DNA of 58,590 nucleotides from Lachnospiraceae bacterium (GCA_017472325.1 JAFUQM010000023.1:1-58590), one strand, 5' to 3'; positions 43,571-53,559 are shown, numbered from the stretch's first letter. The notes: a model not told the origin generated them from the sequence alone. Numbers and translations: made by a program.

Positions 43571-44857
43571 TTATTTTTCTTTCGCTTCAGCAACAACTAA
43601 CTCTACTGCTTTGGTAATTGCAAGGTCTAACATAATCTGTTTTTTCTCATTTTCACCCATCATATCTTTTACCTTGTCAATTTCCATCTGATATGCGTCA
43701 GCCATTCTCTGAAGTTCGTTCTCATAATCTTCTTCAGATGCTGCTAAGTTCTCAGCTGCAACTACTGCTTCTAATACAAGTCTGGATTTAATTCTCTTCT
43801 CAGCCTGTGGTTTTACCTGTTCTAACATTCTTTCTGGTGATAAACCTGTAAACTGGAAGTACTGATCCATGCTAAGGCCCTGCATCTGGATTCTCTGAGC
43901 AAAATCATTTACCATCTGTCTCTGCTGTGTTTCTACCATAGCATCTGGAATGTCCATTTCTGCATCTGCTACGATAGCATCAATTACTGCATCTTCTTTT
44001 GCATTTTTCGCATCCGCAGCTTTTTTATCAGCAAGCTTCTTCTGTACATCTTCTTTGTACTCAGCTAATGTATCAAATTCAGATACTTCGCTTGCAAACT
44101 CGTCATCCAATTCTGGAAGCTGTTTTTCTTTGATTTCTTTTACTGTTACTTTGAACACAGCTGGTTTACCTGCAAGTTCTTCTGCGTGGTATTCTTCTGG
44201 GAAAGTAACGTTAACATCGATTTCTTTACCGATTTCAGCGCCTACTACTTGTTCTTCAAATCCTGGAATAAATGCACCTAAACCGATTGTTAATGGATAA
44301 TTTTCACCTTTACCACCTTCAAATGCAACACCGTCTACAAAACCTTCAAAATCAATTACTGTAATATCACCATCTTTTACTGCACGGTCCTCTACAACAA
44401 CTGTTCTTGCGTTTGCTTCTCTTTCTTTTTCAACAGCTGCATCTACTTCTTCTGCTGTAACTTCTACTTCTACCTTATCAACTTCAACACCTTTGTATTT
44501 ACCAAGTTTTACTTCTGGTTTTAAAGCAACTTCTGCTGTAAAAATAAAAGGTTTGCCAGCTTCAAGCTGAACAACATCAATAACTGGTGAAGATACGATT
44601 TCTTCTGTACATTCATCATAAGCAGCTTCATAAGCTGTTGGAATTAAGATGTTTGCTGCATCTTCATAAAAAACTTCTTTGCCATACATTTTTTCAATCA
44701 TCTGGCGAGGTACTTTACCTTTTCTAAAACCAGGAATACTCATTTTTCCTTTGTTTTTCTGATAAGCCTGTTCAATTGCTTTATCTAATTCTTCTGCTGG
44801 CACTTCAATTGTCAGCTTTGCCATGTTTTTCTCTAATTTTTCTACCTGTACGCTCAT
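43571..44857 (-). CDS. tig: Trigger factor
   Basis: Trigger factor is a ribosome-bound chaperone. The ribosome-binding signature GFRKGKVPRQMIEK lies near residues 43-56, a FKBP-type PPIase domain follows (about 150-240, with VIDFEGFVDGVAFEGG), and the helical C-terminal arms complete 428 residues. AAGGAGGATATAA precedes ATG 44857. Confidence 0.97.
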   Translation of the reverse strand: MSVQVEKLEKNMAKLTIEVPAEELDKAIEQAYQKNKGKMSIPGFRKGKVPRQMIEKMYGKEVFYEDAANILIPTAYEAAYDECTEEIVSSPVIDVVQLEAGKPFIFTAEVALKPEVKLGKYKGVEVDKVEVEVTAEEVDAAVEKEREANARTVVVEDRAVKDGDITVIDFEGFVDGVAFEGGKGENYPLTIGLGAFIPGFEEQVVGAEIGKEIDVNVTFPEEYHAEELAGKPAVFKVTVKEIKEKQLPELDDEFASEVSEFDTLAEYKEDVQKKLADKKAADAKNAKEDAVIDAIVADAEMDIPDAMVETQQRQMVNDFAQRIQMQGLSMDQYFQFTGLSPERMLEQVKPQAEKRIKSRLVLEAVVAAENLAASEEDYENELQRMADAYQMEIDKVKDMMGENEKKQIMLDLAITKAVELVVAEAKEK

Positions 44858-44936
44858 TATATTTATATCCTCCTTGTATTAGCTTCCTAAGTAGCAGCTA
44901 TATCAAATTTCTTTGCATACTTACACTCATTTTACG

Positions 44937-44942
44937 ATTATA
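44937..44942 (-). promoter_or_regulatory. tig promoter (extended -10)
   Basis: TGCTATAAT on the minus strand is an extended -10 box; no good -35 is visible. The leader is about 75 nt. It may start the whole tig-clpP-clpX block. Confidence 0.55.
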
Positions 44943-45032
44943 GCACACGGATAGTGAAAATACTAGCGTTTTTCTTGGAATTTCCAGTGAATTTTTTCTA
45001 AACACAGATAGCACAAAGGTTAAGGTATCACA

Positions 45033-45071
45033 CCAAACGTCGGCAAATTTCATGAGCCGTCTTATTGGACA
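45033..45071 (+). repeat. 39-nt palindromic intergenic element, copy 2
   Basis: The sequence matches copy 1 (30429-30467) at 34 of 39 positions, keeps the CCAA/TTGG and CGGC/GCCG arms and ends TTATTGGACA. As in copy 1, a terminator-like hairpin starts exactly 6 nt later. Confidence 0.75.
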
Positions 45072-45077
45072 CAAACA

Positions 45078-45101
45078 AACCCGGCTGTTTCCAGCCGGGT
45101 T
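45078..45101. terminator. Terminator-like hairpin next to element copy 2
   Basis: AACCCGGCTG and CAGCCGGGTT form a perfect 10-bp stem with a TTTC loop. TTTGTTTG follows on the minus strand and GTTCTATTT on the plus strand. The transcript it acts on is unclear. Confidence 0.65.
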
Positions 45102-45173
45102 GTTCTATTTACTTTGTTATTTCATCTGTTCCTCTTGGTTTTTAATCAAGCAACAAGCAATTAAGGTAGAACT

Positions 45174-45203
45174 AAGGGTAGCCGTTATGACTACCCTTTT
45201 TTA
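45174..45203 (+). terminator. Terminator near the prophage left end
   Basis: AAGGGTAG (45174-45181) pairs with CTACCCTT (45191-45198) and a T-run follows on the plus strand. No plus-strand gene lies upstream, so it may end an unseen small RNA or shield the junction. Confidence 0.6.
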
Positions 45204-45258
45204 TTAGAATAAATACTAAGCATCTTTTGTTTTTCTCATGGTCAAATCCTTTTTTGAT

Positions 45259-46038
45259 TTATCTTACCAATTTTCCGTCAATAAGTAAATTCAATAATTT
45301 AAGATTCTCTTCCATCTTTCCGCTATAACTTGGCATTCCATTGTTTTTTGCAATACGCTTTCTACTCTGATAGGAACTATCCACACCTATCTTATTAAGG
45401 TGGTCTATAAGCGTAAAACTTGGAATAGGATAATATTCATTTTTTTTTGCTGTTTCTTCCAATAATATGTTTAAATCTACATTTCCCTTAATTCCTGGCA
45501 CTTTCCCTTCGGAAGAGTGTTGCCACATCCACGGCTGATAATCTCCCATGCTAACTGAATATTTAGCAAGCCACAAAGGATATTCGCTTAAATCTTCGAA
45601 TTTGCCTTTTAAATAGTCTGGGTTTGCGTAATTGCAGACTTCATAGCCTTTGGATTTTAAACGTTCCAAAAAGGCTCTTACAATGCGTGTACGGCTTTCT
45701 GTTGTCTGTCTTATTCCGTTTTTTATAGAATAGTTGTCCGAATCATATTCCCAATCAGCCGCAATTTTCATTTTAATAATATCTTTGTAAGGCTCAATAG
45801 TTTTTGCGCAAAAATCTGCATTTTTTATAGCATCATCTTCATTAATTGCATAAATAAACCAATAAATTCCAATATCGAGTCCTGCGTCGTGCGCTCCTGC
45901 AATATTTTCCAAAAATTTCTTATCAACCGTATTTTTCCCATATCCGGCACGAATCATGACAAACTCAATACCAGAATCTGCAACTTTTTTCCAATCAATA
46001 GTTCCTTGATGATAAGACACGTCAATTCCTTTTTTCAT
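45259..46038 (-). CDS. Phage endolysin, GH25 muramidase
   Basis: The 259-residue enzyme has a GH25 domain (1-200) with GIDVSYHQGTIDW at the start and the acidic catalytic strand AADWEYD near 93-99. It cleaves the glycan chains of peptidoglycan. The C-terminal 55 residues (SFTLIDHLNKIGVDSSYQSR) form a small repeat-like wall-binding domain. AAAGGA precedes ATG 46038. It is the last phage gene; its probable holin lies far upstream, near 54.6 kb. Confidence 0.92.
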   Translation of the reverse strand: MKKGIDVSYHQGTIDWKKVADSGIEFVMIRAGYGKNTVDKKFLENIAGAHDAGLDIGIYWFIYAINEDDAIKNADFCAKTIEPYKDIIKMKIAADWEYDSDNYSIKNGIRQTTESRTRIVRAFLERLKSKGYEVCNYANPDYLKGKFEDLSEYPLWLAKYSVSMGDYQPWMWQHSSEGKVPGIKGNVDLNILLEETAKKNEYYPIPSFTLIDHLNKIGVDSSYQSRKRIAKNNGMPSYSGKMEENLKLLNLLIDGKLVR

Positions 46039-46053
46039 AAATGTTATTCCTTT

Positions 46054-48477
46054 CTATACTATACCGTACAATTTAGCTGTGTAAGAAGTGCTTGATGTTT
46101 TTAAATACACACGCTCTGTATCAACAAGTTCTTCGCCATCTTCGTCTGTTTCAACGAATTGTTTTAGAGACGCATAATTTGTGTTGTCACTGTTTATCCA
46201 TCCATCTGTGCTTATGTCTAAAAAGAATGCTGTCGGAAATGTCGAAGTGCTTACAATGTTTCCATTGCTATTGTTTTCGGAAACCAACATTAATTGTGAA
46301 AAACTAGTTAAATCTTCCACAATGCTGACAGTCGTTCCTGATGTCGTTACTGAGCTTGCTAACAATACTGTTTGCCCTTTTAATCTTTGGTTTTTATATA
46401 TTGAGTTGTTTTCTATCCTCCAAGTTTTGTTTTCAATTAAGTTGTTTTTTAAATCAAACAATATACCGCTTGTTGGAGAAGATATTGAATAATCTCTGTC
46501 AAACAAAGTGATTGTTCTTTTTGTTGTTTTGTACGTACAAATTATTCGCTTTATATATCCAGCATATGTTGTTGAATGCGATATAAATACATGGCTCAAT
46601 ATGATTTTTCCGCTCAAAATCCAATACGGACATCCATCTTCCATATATCCATCCGGGTCATACAGTTCGAACGGAATTTCCGCTGTTGATGTAAAGTAAG
46701 AACCATCCTTGCCAACATCAGATGTGTCAGCACCTATTGCACCAATGATTTTGATTTCAACTTTCTTTTTTGTGCTTCCGCAAGCCGGATATGCGGCTGG
46801 TGAATACGATATTTCCGGCTTTGAATAATCTGCGCTTTTTGTCCAGAATCCTTCTGAATTCCATTTGCCAAGAACACTTCTGTCAGAAGCAAGCATTTCT
46901 ATTTCACCGTCAACATTATCTGCACCGCCCAATCTAAGCGTTCCGCCCATAATTCGGTTTGCCGACATTGTTCCTGTGTTTATGTAATCTGCATCAATGC
47001 CTTCTGCATACAAAAGCCTTGTTACTGTCTCTCCATTCACGGTAAAACCATAAGGATATGTCTTACCGCCATCCGTAGATATCGCAAAGGCAAGCGCGGT
47101 TAACTTCCAGACGATCATTGATTCAGAAAGAGTAGGCTTATCGTGCATATAGTATATTGCACTGCCATCTTCTTGTTCTTCTTGCGTCATAAATAAACCA
47201 CTACTATTAGATAAATCTTTGGCAAGTTGTTCAATAGCCTGTTCCCTTGCTGTTTTTTCTTTTTCTACAAGTTTTTTTGCCGCAACAAGTGTTTTGGTGG
47301 CATTCGAATAGGTTTTGGCACTATTACGGATTGTAGGCTCTGCACTGTTTTTTAAATTAGTAAATCCAAAAAACTGGAAACTAATGTCTGTAATAAAAGA
47401 AGCGTATACATTGTTTTTTCTGTCTACAACTGCAACAATATCCATAAACTCACACAAGGGATTAGATACTAAATCTCCGCTAAATTGGCGAAAGCGTCCA
47501 CCAACCATAACGTTTCCGATTAATGCCATAGCGCTTTCTTCGTTTCCTGCAATCAAAGGGTTTTCTACTGACAACACATACCCTTCTACACCATATATCA
47601 CGGAGTGTTCTTCGTTCTCAGAATCGGTATAGGTTGTTTGAACACCCGTTATAACTACGTCATCAGTATCAACCTTTAAATTTTTCCAATTGCTTAAAAC
47701 AAGCAAATCTTTTCTATCTCCAAAAAATCCGCCATCTGATTCACTACCATTATTCCATGTCGCAAAATCTCCACCATCTAAATCAACGGGATTACTCCAC
47801 GGATTAAAAAAACCACCATCAATATTACTGCTTATTTTATTCAGTTCTTCAAAATCATACGACAAAACTCTCAAGCGTCCAGTAACGTCGATTCTTGCAT
47901 TTCCTCCGGCAATCATGGCAATATAACCTATAAGTTGTCTGTAGGTAATATCTGTAGGTGCAGACTGAACCACAAAACTTTCATTCAAAAATGAAGTGGT
48001 TCCAAGGGATATTCCCAATGTATCGCAAGCATCTATCAACATGGACCTAATTGTTGCAGGAAATGTTAATGACGTGGAATACTCCTTGTCGGACTTGTAC
48101 ATATCATCCAAAGCAGTGATGATAACTGTAGTTCCGTATGTTTCCGGTGTAAGTACTGTAAAAGTGCCATACTCAATCCGCTCAATGGTTTCTGACAGAG
48201 CAAAAGTCAAATACAGACGTATTCTTGCGCCGAAAAAGTCATAATCTGAAAACCTATCATCATCATTCATTAATTCAATCTGAATAGACCTACATAGTGC
48301 CACTCCTAAAGGAATACCGTTACTTCCTGCCGCATCCATTACACTGTTATTGGCAACAGTAAAATCCTTTTCGGACAATTCGAGGAAAGTGCCATCCGCA
48401 AATGTGATTTCAGCATTTTCCTTGAAATCTGTTCTATCATTCATCGTATTTAAGAATTCATTTGAAACATTTATCAT
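46054..48477 (-). CDS. Phage tail tip/minor structural protein
   Basis: The 807-residue protein lies after the tape measure and its small partner, the position of the tail-associated protein that forms the baseplate hub and fibre. The N-terminal half is beta-rich (FLNTMNDRTDFKENAEITFADG at the start), followed by a helical linker near 390-425 and a C-terminal region with YAEGIDADYINTGTMSANRI, a motif common in phage tail proteins. It probably carries host-recognition functions. The ATG overlaps the preceding stop. Confidence 0.82.
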   Translation of the reverse strand: MINVSNEFLNTMNDRTDFKENAEITFADGTFLELSEKDFTVANNSVMDAAGSNGIPLGVALCRSIQIELMNDDDRFSDYDFFGARIRLYLTFALSETIERIEYGTFTVLTPETYGTTVIITALDDMYKSDKEYSTSLTFPATIRSMLIDACDTLGISLGTTSFLNESFVVQSAPTDITYRQLIGYIAMIAGGNARIDVTGRLRVLSYDFEELNKISSNIDGGFFNPWSNPVDLDGGDFATWNNGSESDGGFFGDRKDLLVLSNWKNLKVDTDDVVITGVQTTYTDSENEEHSVIYGVEGYVLSVENPLIAGNEESAMALIGNVMVGGRFRQFSGDLVSNPLCEFMDIVAVVDRKNNVYASFITDISFQFFGFTNLKNSAEPTIRNSAKTYSNATKTLVAAKKLVEKEKTAREQAIEQLAKDLSNSSGLFMTQEEQEDGSAIYYMHDKPTLSESMIVWKLTALAFAISTDGGKTYPYGFTVNGETVTRLLYAEGIDADYINTGTMSANRIMGGTLRLGGADNVDGEIEMLASDRSVLGKWNSEGFWTKSADYSKPEISYSPAAYPACGSTKKKVEIKIIGAIGADTSDVGKDGSYFTSTAEIPFELYDPDGYMEDGCPYWILSGKIILSHVFISHSTTYAGYIKRIICTYKTTKRTITLFDRDYSISSPTSGILFDLKNNLIENKTWRIENNSIYKNQRLKGQTVLLASSVTTSGTTVSIVEDLTSFSQLMLVSENNSNGNIVSTSTFPTAFFLDISTDGWINSDNTNYASLKQFVETDEDGEELVDTERVYLKTSSTSYTAKLYGIV

Positions 48478-48845
48478 ATAGGATTTACCCCCACCATATT
48501 AAAAGAAAGACTGCTTAACGTTTCTTTATCTTCTGACAAAGTGCCGATTGAACATTGACCTTGACCAACATAAAACGTATCATCACGCCATGCTCCATAA
48601 AAAAGACTATAATAATGTAGTTTAAATTCATTCTTCATTATTTCACCAAGAATTTTTCTCGCTTCACTAGCCGGAATATCTGTGGCGGTATATGCGAATT
48701 TTTCCACAGCAAACATTTGTGTAAAATGACCAATACCGTTTTGCGTCCTGGTACTGTCTGATGTATATGTTTTTTCAAAATCCATGCCCATATCTTTATC
48801 TGGTTGATAAATCTCTATGCCATTAATCCTTATAACATCTTGCAT
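48474..48845 (-). CDS. Small phage tail protein (DUF6711-like)
   Basis: The 123-residue protein starts VIRINGIEIYQP and ends with FYVGQGQCSIGTL and LSFNMVGVNPI, the pattern of small proteins found after tape measure genes and labelled DUF6711. It may form part of the distal tail. Its stop overlaps the next start codon (ATGA). Confidence 0.65.
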   Translation of the reverse strand: MQDVIRINGIEIYQPDKDMGMDFEKTYTSDSTRTQNGIGHFTQMFAVEKFAYTATDIPASEARKILGEIMKNEFKLHYYSLFYGAWRDDTFYVGQGQCSIGTLSEDKETLSSLSFNMVGVNPI

Positions 48846-48856
48846 TTATACACCCC

Positions 48857-51349
48857 CTATGCTAAGTCAAAAGGACTTCTTCCAGTTATTGATTGTCTCA
48901 GTTTGGCTTCTTCTATCATTTCCTCAAACAATATGCGGCGATTAATCTGCGCCGTAAACTGATACTGTCCGCCACCACCAGTTCCGACAACTTCCCTAAC
49001 TGCTTGTTTAATGGTATCAAGTGGTGCTTCAATATTGGTTCCGTGTTTCTGGTCTCCTAGTATAGCCATAAATGGAGCGTTTGGTGGAATTACTGCGCCT
49101 GTGGCAAGTTTAGGAATCTTAAATTCTGGTATTGTTGGTATAGCTGGGATTCCTAAATTTGAAGAGATGGAATTTACGCCACCAATTAATCCGTTAATAG
49201 CGTCTATTACTGAATTTACAAAGTTTCCCACAATAGATGCCAGCGCATTGAATATTCCTTTAAATATACCTTTAATACCTTCCCATGCACGTTGCCAATC
49301 CAAGGTAAAAACTCCCACAAGAAAAGATATAATCCCTCCCAAAACTTCTATAAGTCCTTGAGCAATACCTGACATCATTGAAAAAAGATTCATAACTCTT
49401 TTAACAATGCCTTCTAATACTGGAGTTATGGCTGGAAGTATGTTTTTGACAATCCAATTAATAAGAGGTTTCAAAAGTTTGTTCCACAAAGAACTTAAAT
49501 TATCTCCAATAGAACTATAAAACTCTCCCAAACTTTTAGCTAAAGGTGCTATGTTTGCCTTGTAAAAATTTGATAATTCTTTTTTTAATGTTTCAAACAC
49601 TGGAGCAACAACGCTATTATATATTTCATTTACAAAACCAAAAGAGTCGTTTAATATATCTTTTATAGAAGCGGTAAACTCTTCATATCCAGCAAGTAAC
49701 TCACCTAATGCGGCTCTAAGTTCTTCTTTGCTATCCTTTACTGGACTAACTATCACATCAAGTATATCTGCTCCCAATTGAGCCGCTAATTGGCTTATTT
49801 CCATAAAAGAATTTACAAATATTTCTACCAAATTAGCAGTTATACCTTGTCCTGCTTCGCTTGAAAACTCTTCAAATATATATGCAAATGCACTTGAACC
49901 TTCCGCAAGACTTTCATAAATAGATGCACGTATATCGAACATATCAAGCAGATATTGTTTAATTTTTTCCTTGTTATCTGTCAAATACTTACTAAATCCA
50001 CCAACTAAATTAGTGGCTATGGTAACGCCTATTGATGTTACAGAACCAGCAATAACGCCAAGTGAGCGAATCACTCTTTCAAGAGAAGTGTTAAATCCGT
50101 CTGCTAACTTATCATCAAATATATATGCGAAACTATTCTTAATCGACTCAACAGAATCTTTCAAGGACTGCAATCTATATTCAACATCTCCAAGTCCTTC
50201 TGCAAATCCTTCTTTGAAAAGATTTACCAATTCCTTAACGCGTTCCACTAAAGCGTTTATAGGAGTTTCTGCATCTTTTATTTCATTTTTGCTTTCTTCA
50301 ATATTGCTCAAATCAATGCCGCCACCGCCACTTACTGCCGCCGCTCCACTGTCTGATGATTCTGTAAAAGTTTTTATCTCATCTAAACCAGACAAATATT
50401 TGTCTTGCGCTTTTTTTGCTCCTGTTGCCGCTTTTTCAACATTTTCATAGCCGCCGGCTACATCTTCGAGAGCATCTGTTGGTGGAGAGCCACCGCCGCC
50501 GCTTATAGACGTACCAAATATTATTTCAGAAAATTTAACAAAAACAGATGATAAATCAGCTAATTTTGCAATAATTTGATTAATTATTTTCAAAAATGGT
50601 GTAAAAATATTAATAAGTGCCTGTCCGATATTTGCTTTGAAGCTATCAAAGTTAAGGCTTAATATTCTTATTTGATTCGCCCAGGAATCCTGTGTTCGGA
50701 TAAAATCTCCGCTTGCCGCATTTAACTGCTTGGTTACAAATGCAAAACGCAAAGCAACTTTTTCTTGTTCTGTCATTGCTTTAGTGGTTTTTCCACAACC
50801 TTCTGCCATTGCAAAGGAATCAAGTGCAGTCTGTGTCATAACAACACCCAAATCTTTAAGTGATTCTGTTTCTCCTGTGAATACGGATTTTAACTTCGTA
50901 TATGCTTCGTCTTGTGTCAAATTATAAAAACTCGCCACATCTCCTGCTAATTGAGTCAGAGAGGTAGACATATTAAATGCTTCACCCTCTGCAAATCCAA
51001 AAGCCTTAGCCATTGCACCAAACGTACCTGCATATCTTTTAGCCATTGTTTCTGAAAGTCCTGCTGATTCTGCCGCATTTCTTGCAAACTCGTTTACAGC
51101 TTCATTCATTGTAGAAAATGTTACATCCACCACGTTCTGTACTTCCTGCAAATCAGACCCTAAATCAATGGCTTCTTTTCCAAATTGAACTAATTTAACA
51201 ACAGAAAAAGCCGCACCTATTGCAAGTCCAAGTTTCCCAACCGCACCTGTCAATCCACCGACTTTTTGTTGCATTGAATGAACACCTTTTCCAAATCCTT
51301 TTGTGTCCATTCTGGTATCAATAATAACTGAACCGTCACTTTTTGCCAT
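48857..51349 (-). CDS. Phage tail tape measure protein
   Basis: The 830-residue protein sets tail length. It starts VIIDTRMDTKGFGKGVHSMQ, has a GAVGKLGLAIGAAF hydrophobic segment, long helices and a strongly hydrophobic region (about 640-715: LINWIVKNILPAITP and following). It follows the two tail assembly chaperone genes. AGAGGTATTTATC precedes ATG 51349. Its length predicts a rather short siphovirus tail. Confidence 0.92.
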   Translation of the reverse strand: MAKSDGSVIIDTRMDTKGFGKGVHSMQQKVGGLTGAVGKLGLAIGAAFSVVKLVQFGKEAIDLGSDLQEVQNVVDVTFSTMNEAVNEFARNAAESAGLSETMAKRYAGTFGAMAKAFGFAEGEAFNMSTSLTQLAGDVASFYNLTQDEAYTKLKSVFTGETESLKDLGVVMTQTALDSFAMAEGCGKTTKAMTEQEKVALRFAFVTKQLNAASGDFIRTQDSWANQIRILSLNFDSFKANIGQALINIFTPFLKIINQIIAKLADLSSVFVKFSEIIFGTSISGGGGSPPTDALEDVAGGYENVEKAATGAKKAQDKYLSGLDEIKTFTESSDSGAAAVSGGGGIDLSNIEESKNEIKDAETPINALVERVKELVNLFKEGFAEGLGDVEYRLQSLKDSVESIKNSFAYIFDDKLADGFNTSLERVIRSLGVIAGSVTSIGVTIATNLVGGFSKYLTDNKEKIKQYLLDMFDIRASIYESLAEGSSAFAYIFEEFSSEAGQGITANLVEIFVNSFMEISQLAAQLGADILDVIVSPVKDSKEELRAALGELLAGYEEFTASIKDILNDSFGFVNEIYNSVVAPVFETLKKELSNFYKANIAPLAKSLGEFYSSIGDNLSSLWNKLLKPLINWIVKNILPAITPVLEGIVKRVMNLFSMMSGIAQGLIEVLGGIISFLVGVFTLDWQRAWEGIKGIFKGIFNALASIVGNFVNSVIDAINGLIGGVNSISSNLGIPAIPTIPEFKIPKLATGAVIPPNAPFMAILGDQKHGTNIEAPLDTIKQAVREVVGTGGGGQYQFTAQINRRILFEEMIEEAKLRQSITGRSPFDLA

Positions 51350-51403
51350 GATAAATACCTCTAATTTATAAGGTTAGGGGCATCCATCAAACTGAATGCC
51401 CGG

Positions 51404-51994
51404 TTACTTTTTCTTATAACCAAAGTAATCTCGCAATTCCTCTTTCTCTGCTTCGCTTCTTTGGTTCTTTTGTTTAAAGTCAATCAATGACTTGTTTTCT
51501 TTGTAAAAATCCAGTTCCCATTTCTCCAGTTTCTTCCCTTTAGCCTTTTTCTGCCGGATATGGATTATATTGCTAAACAAACTCTCACCAATCTCCATAT
51601 ACGCTCCAAGGAATGTCCACCAATGCATGTACTTCTCGGATCGTATCTCACGATTTAAGACCTTATTTATTGCCGGTATAAGAATCGGTGCATCTTGTTC
51701 CCAATCCATCGTCTTAGGCTTTTTAGAGTCCTCTGTGATACCCATATCAATAAACTCTGCAACCTTGTCCAATGCTTCTTGAATGTGTTCTGCCGGAATA
51801 TCGTCACACTGTGGAAACATAATCTCTAATATCACACGGCTTTTCATATACGCTTCAATCTGTGGGTCTGCATCCGTCAATTCTTCATCATTTAGGGCAG
51901 TGAGCAAATCCAACACCGCCCTATAATCTGTCCTGATTTCGTAATCAACACCGCCAATATTAAGACTTGTGGGAAACTCCCATGCGCTACCCAT
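51404..51994 (-). CDS. Phage Gp15-family tail protein
   Basis: The 196-residue protein has the Gp15 layout: LNIGGVDYEIRTDYRAVLDLL near the start, then KTMDWEQDAPILIPAINKVL and HWWTFLGAYMEIG. Gp15 proteins precede tape measure genes and probably act as the second tail assembly chaperone. Confidence 0.85.
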   Translation of the reverse strand: MGSAWEFPTSLNIGGVDYEIRTDYRAVLDLLTALNDEELTDADPQIEAYMKSRVILEIMFPQCDDIPAEHIQEALDKVAEFIDMGITEDSKKPKTMDWEQDAPILIPAINKVLNREIRSEKYMHWWTFLGAYMEIGESLFSNIIHIRQKKAKGKKLEKWELDFYKENKSLIDFKQKNQRSEAEKEELRDYFGYKKK

Positions 51995-51999
51995 AATAA

Positions 52000-52428
52000 T
52001 TACCTATGGTATTTTGCAGTATGTTTTTGAATCTTACTGTTAATCTTCTTAACTCTTGCGCCTGTTTCAGCGCTAATTGCCTGTCCGATAGCATCAAGTA
52101 CAGTTTCAATAAAAAACTGTCCGCTTGCCAAAGGTGAAAAAGGTCCCATAATAGAGAAAAACTTTTCTGCTACATCTGCATCTAACAAATAGTTGATTTT
52201 CTCATAGACAACCGATTCAATCTCTTTAAACGCTTCATTTAGGTTTTTTTCTTCTACCTTGGAAGAAATATCCATTTCCAATTTTTCTAAGGCTTCTACG
52301 ACTTCTGCGTGTCTGTGGATGATATTTGTATCAGACGGATTAAAAGAAAACTGCCCAAGAAGCTTATCATCCTGATTGACAATATCGTATGTCTTATATC
52401 CATCATCAATTTTGATTACATTCCCCAT
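52000..52428 (-). CDS. Probable tail assembly chaperone
   Basis: The 142-residue protein lies between the tail tube gene and the Gp15 gene, the usual place of the first chaperone. IKIDDGYKTYDIVNQDDKLL and a helical C-terminal part fit that role. No slippery heptamer joins it to Gp15; the genes are separated by 5 nt. The assignment is mainly positional. Confidence 0.65.
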   Translation of the reverse strand: MGNVIKIDDGYKTYDIVNQDDKLLGQFSFNPSDTNIIHRHAEVVEALEKLEMDISSKVEEKNLNEAFKEIESVVYEKINYLLDADVAEKFFSIMGPFSPLASGQFFIETVLDAIGQAISAETGARVKKINSKIQKHTAKYHR

Positions 52429-52450
52429 TCTTCTATGCCCTCTCTTTTAG

Positions 52451-52975
52451 TTAATCTGTTAATGATGCTGAAGCTGCTGTGAATACAGGTGCACCAGCTT
52501 TAATTGATTCCGCTGTAACGGTTCCCTTAACAAATGCACCGTCAAAATCAACATTAAAAGGAATATTAACACCCTCAGTACCGCCGCCGTAAGATGTAGG
52601 TGTAACTTTTACTTCACGCACGTATGCGGTATGCTGGGTTGCTTCTGTATCCTCAACGATAACCTCCAGCAATAATGTTTTTCTTTCATCTCCGCTGATC
52701 TGTTCTAATACAATATCTCTCATATGAGGATAAAGTTTGCTGTCGGTATTTGCATACCAAGGGTCAGCGGACATAGACGGTGTAAATCCGTTGTCAGTTG
52801 TCTTGGTCTGACCGAGAATGTTCTTCATCTGAGAAGTGTCTGCGTTCATCTCAACAGACATATCCTCGATATCATCACCCAAAATTTCAAAAACAGCCTT
52901 GTCTGCGTCTGCAACTTTCTTGTTCCATGCAGTGTCAAGATAATGTGCTAATGCTTCTCTTTTTAATTTAGCCAT
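52451..52975 (-). CDS. Major tail tube protein
   Basis: The 174-residue protein (LKREALAHYLDTA start, beta-rich body with VEMNADTSQMKNILGQT and GGTEGVNIPFNVDFDG) occupies the tail tube position before the chaperones. It would polymerise into the tube. Its leader shares about 45 nt with that of the capsid gene. Confidence 0.82.
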   Translation of the reverse strand: MAKLKREALAHYLDTAWNKKVADADKAVFEILGDDIEDMSVEMNADTSQMKNILGQTKTTDNGFTPSMSADPWYANTDSKLYPHMRDIVLEQISGDERKTLLLEVIVEDTEATQHTAYVREVKVTPTSYGGGTEGVNIPFNVDFDGAFVKGTVTAESIKAGAPVFTAASASLTD

Positions 52976-53045
52976 AAAAAAATCCTTTCTACCTATAACT
53001 CTTAAAAGGTGTGTAGGTTAGCGGCTACCATCCAATCGGTAGTCG
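52976..53045 (-). promoter_or_regulatory. Shared leader with hairpin, tail-tube copy
   Basis: An 8-bp hairpin (53022-53029 with 53038-53045) is followed by CCTTTTAAGAGTTAT and GGTAGAAAGGAT before the tail tube ATG, closely matching the leader of the capsid gene. Confidence 0.6.
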
Positions 53046-53055
53046 GTGTTAATAG

Positions 53056-53559
53056 TTACTTGTAATACTCATATTGATACCGGGCATATATGTAAATTGT
53101 CCAATTTTCACTCTGATTCTCATTGACGGTATCAAGGTATGATGCTGTTTGTCTGCTGATAGATAAAAATTTACGTCCATCTGTCAGCGGTGGCAATTCT
53201 GCCAACTGATACTCTTTATCGTCAATCAATACTTTTTTCTGTTCAAGCCATTTACCGAGATTATCAAGCCATTCCTTGACCTTAGCTTTGCGGTTCTCAT
53301 TGAGTCCGCTTGCCCGGTAAATCACATAAAACGGATAAATGCATACTTCTGTGACTTTTCCTGTTACAGACCGTTTTTCTGTCTCAATTACGGAACTACT
53401 AACAGGAAACATTGCTTTTCCGCTATCTTCTCCTAAAGTAGCAAATGTAATTTCGTCATTCTCAGACAGTCCCGGATATTGATTAAGTAATTCCCTCAAA
53501 GCGGATGTAACAGCTTCGTAACCGTCAATATCATATTTAACTTGTTTCTGTTCTGCCAT
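53056..53559 (-). CDS. Phage minor capsid/tail terminator-like protein
   Basis: The protein of about 167 residues lies directly before the tail tube gene, where tail terminator or minor capsid proteins are found. It has VTSALRELLNQYPGL near the start and YIYARYQYEYYK at the end, as in proteins labelled minor capsid in related phages. Two ATGs compete (53562 and 53559); the second has better spacing from GGAGG. Confidence 0.65.
   Translation of the reverse strand: MAEQKQVKYDIDGYEAVTSALRELLNQYPGLSENDEITFATLGEDSGKAMFPVSSSVIETEKRSVTGKVTEVCIYPFYVIYRASGLNENRKAKVKEWLDNLGKWLEQKKVLIDDKEYQLAELPPLTDGRKFLSISRQTASYLDTVNENQSENWTIYIYARYQYEYYK

Larger units (their letters stand above)
44943..45258. other. 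Intergenic region at the core/prophage junction
   Basis: No gene is visible between tig and the endolysin gene. The stretch holds the tig upstream region, palindromic element copy 2, a 10-bp-stem hairpin (45078-45101) and a terminator (45174-45203). The prophage end probably lies in the right part of it; no att core can be defined with only one end in view. Confidence 0.5.
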
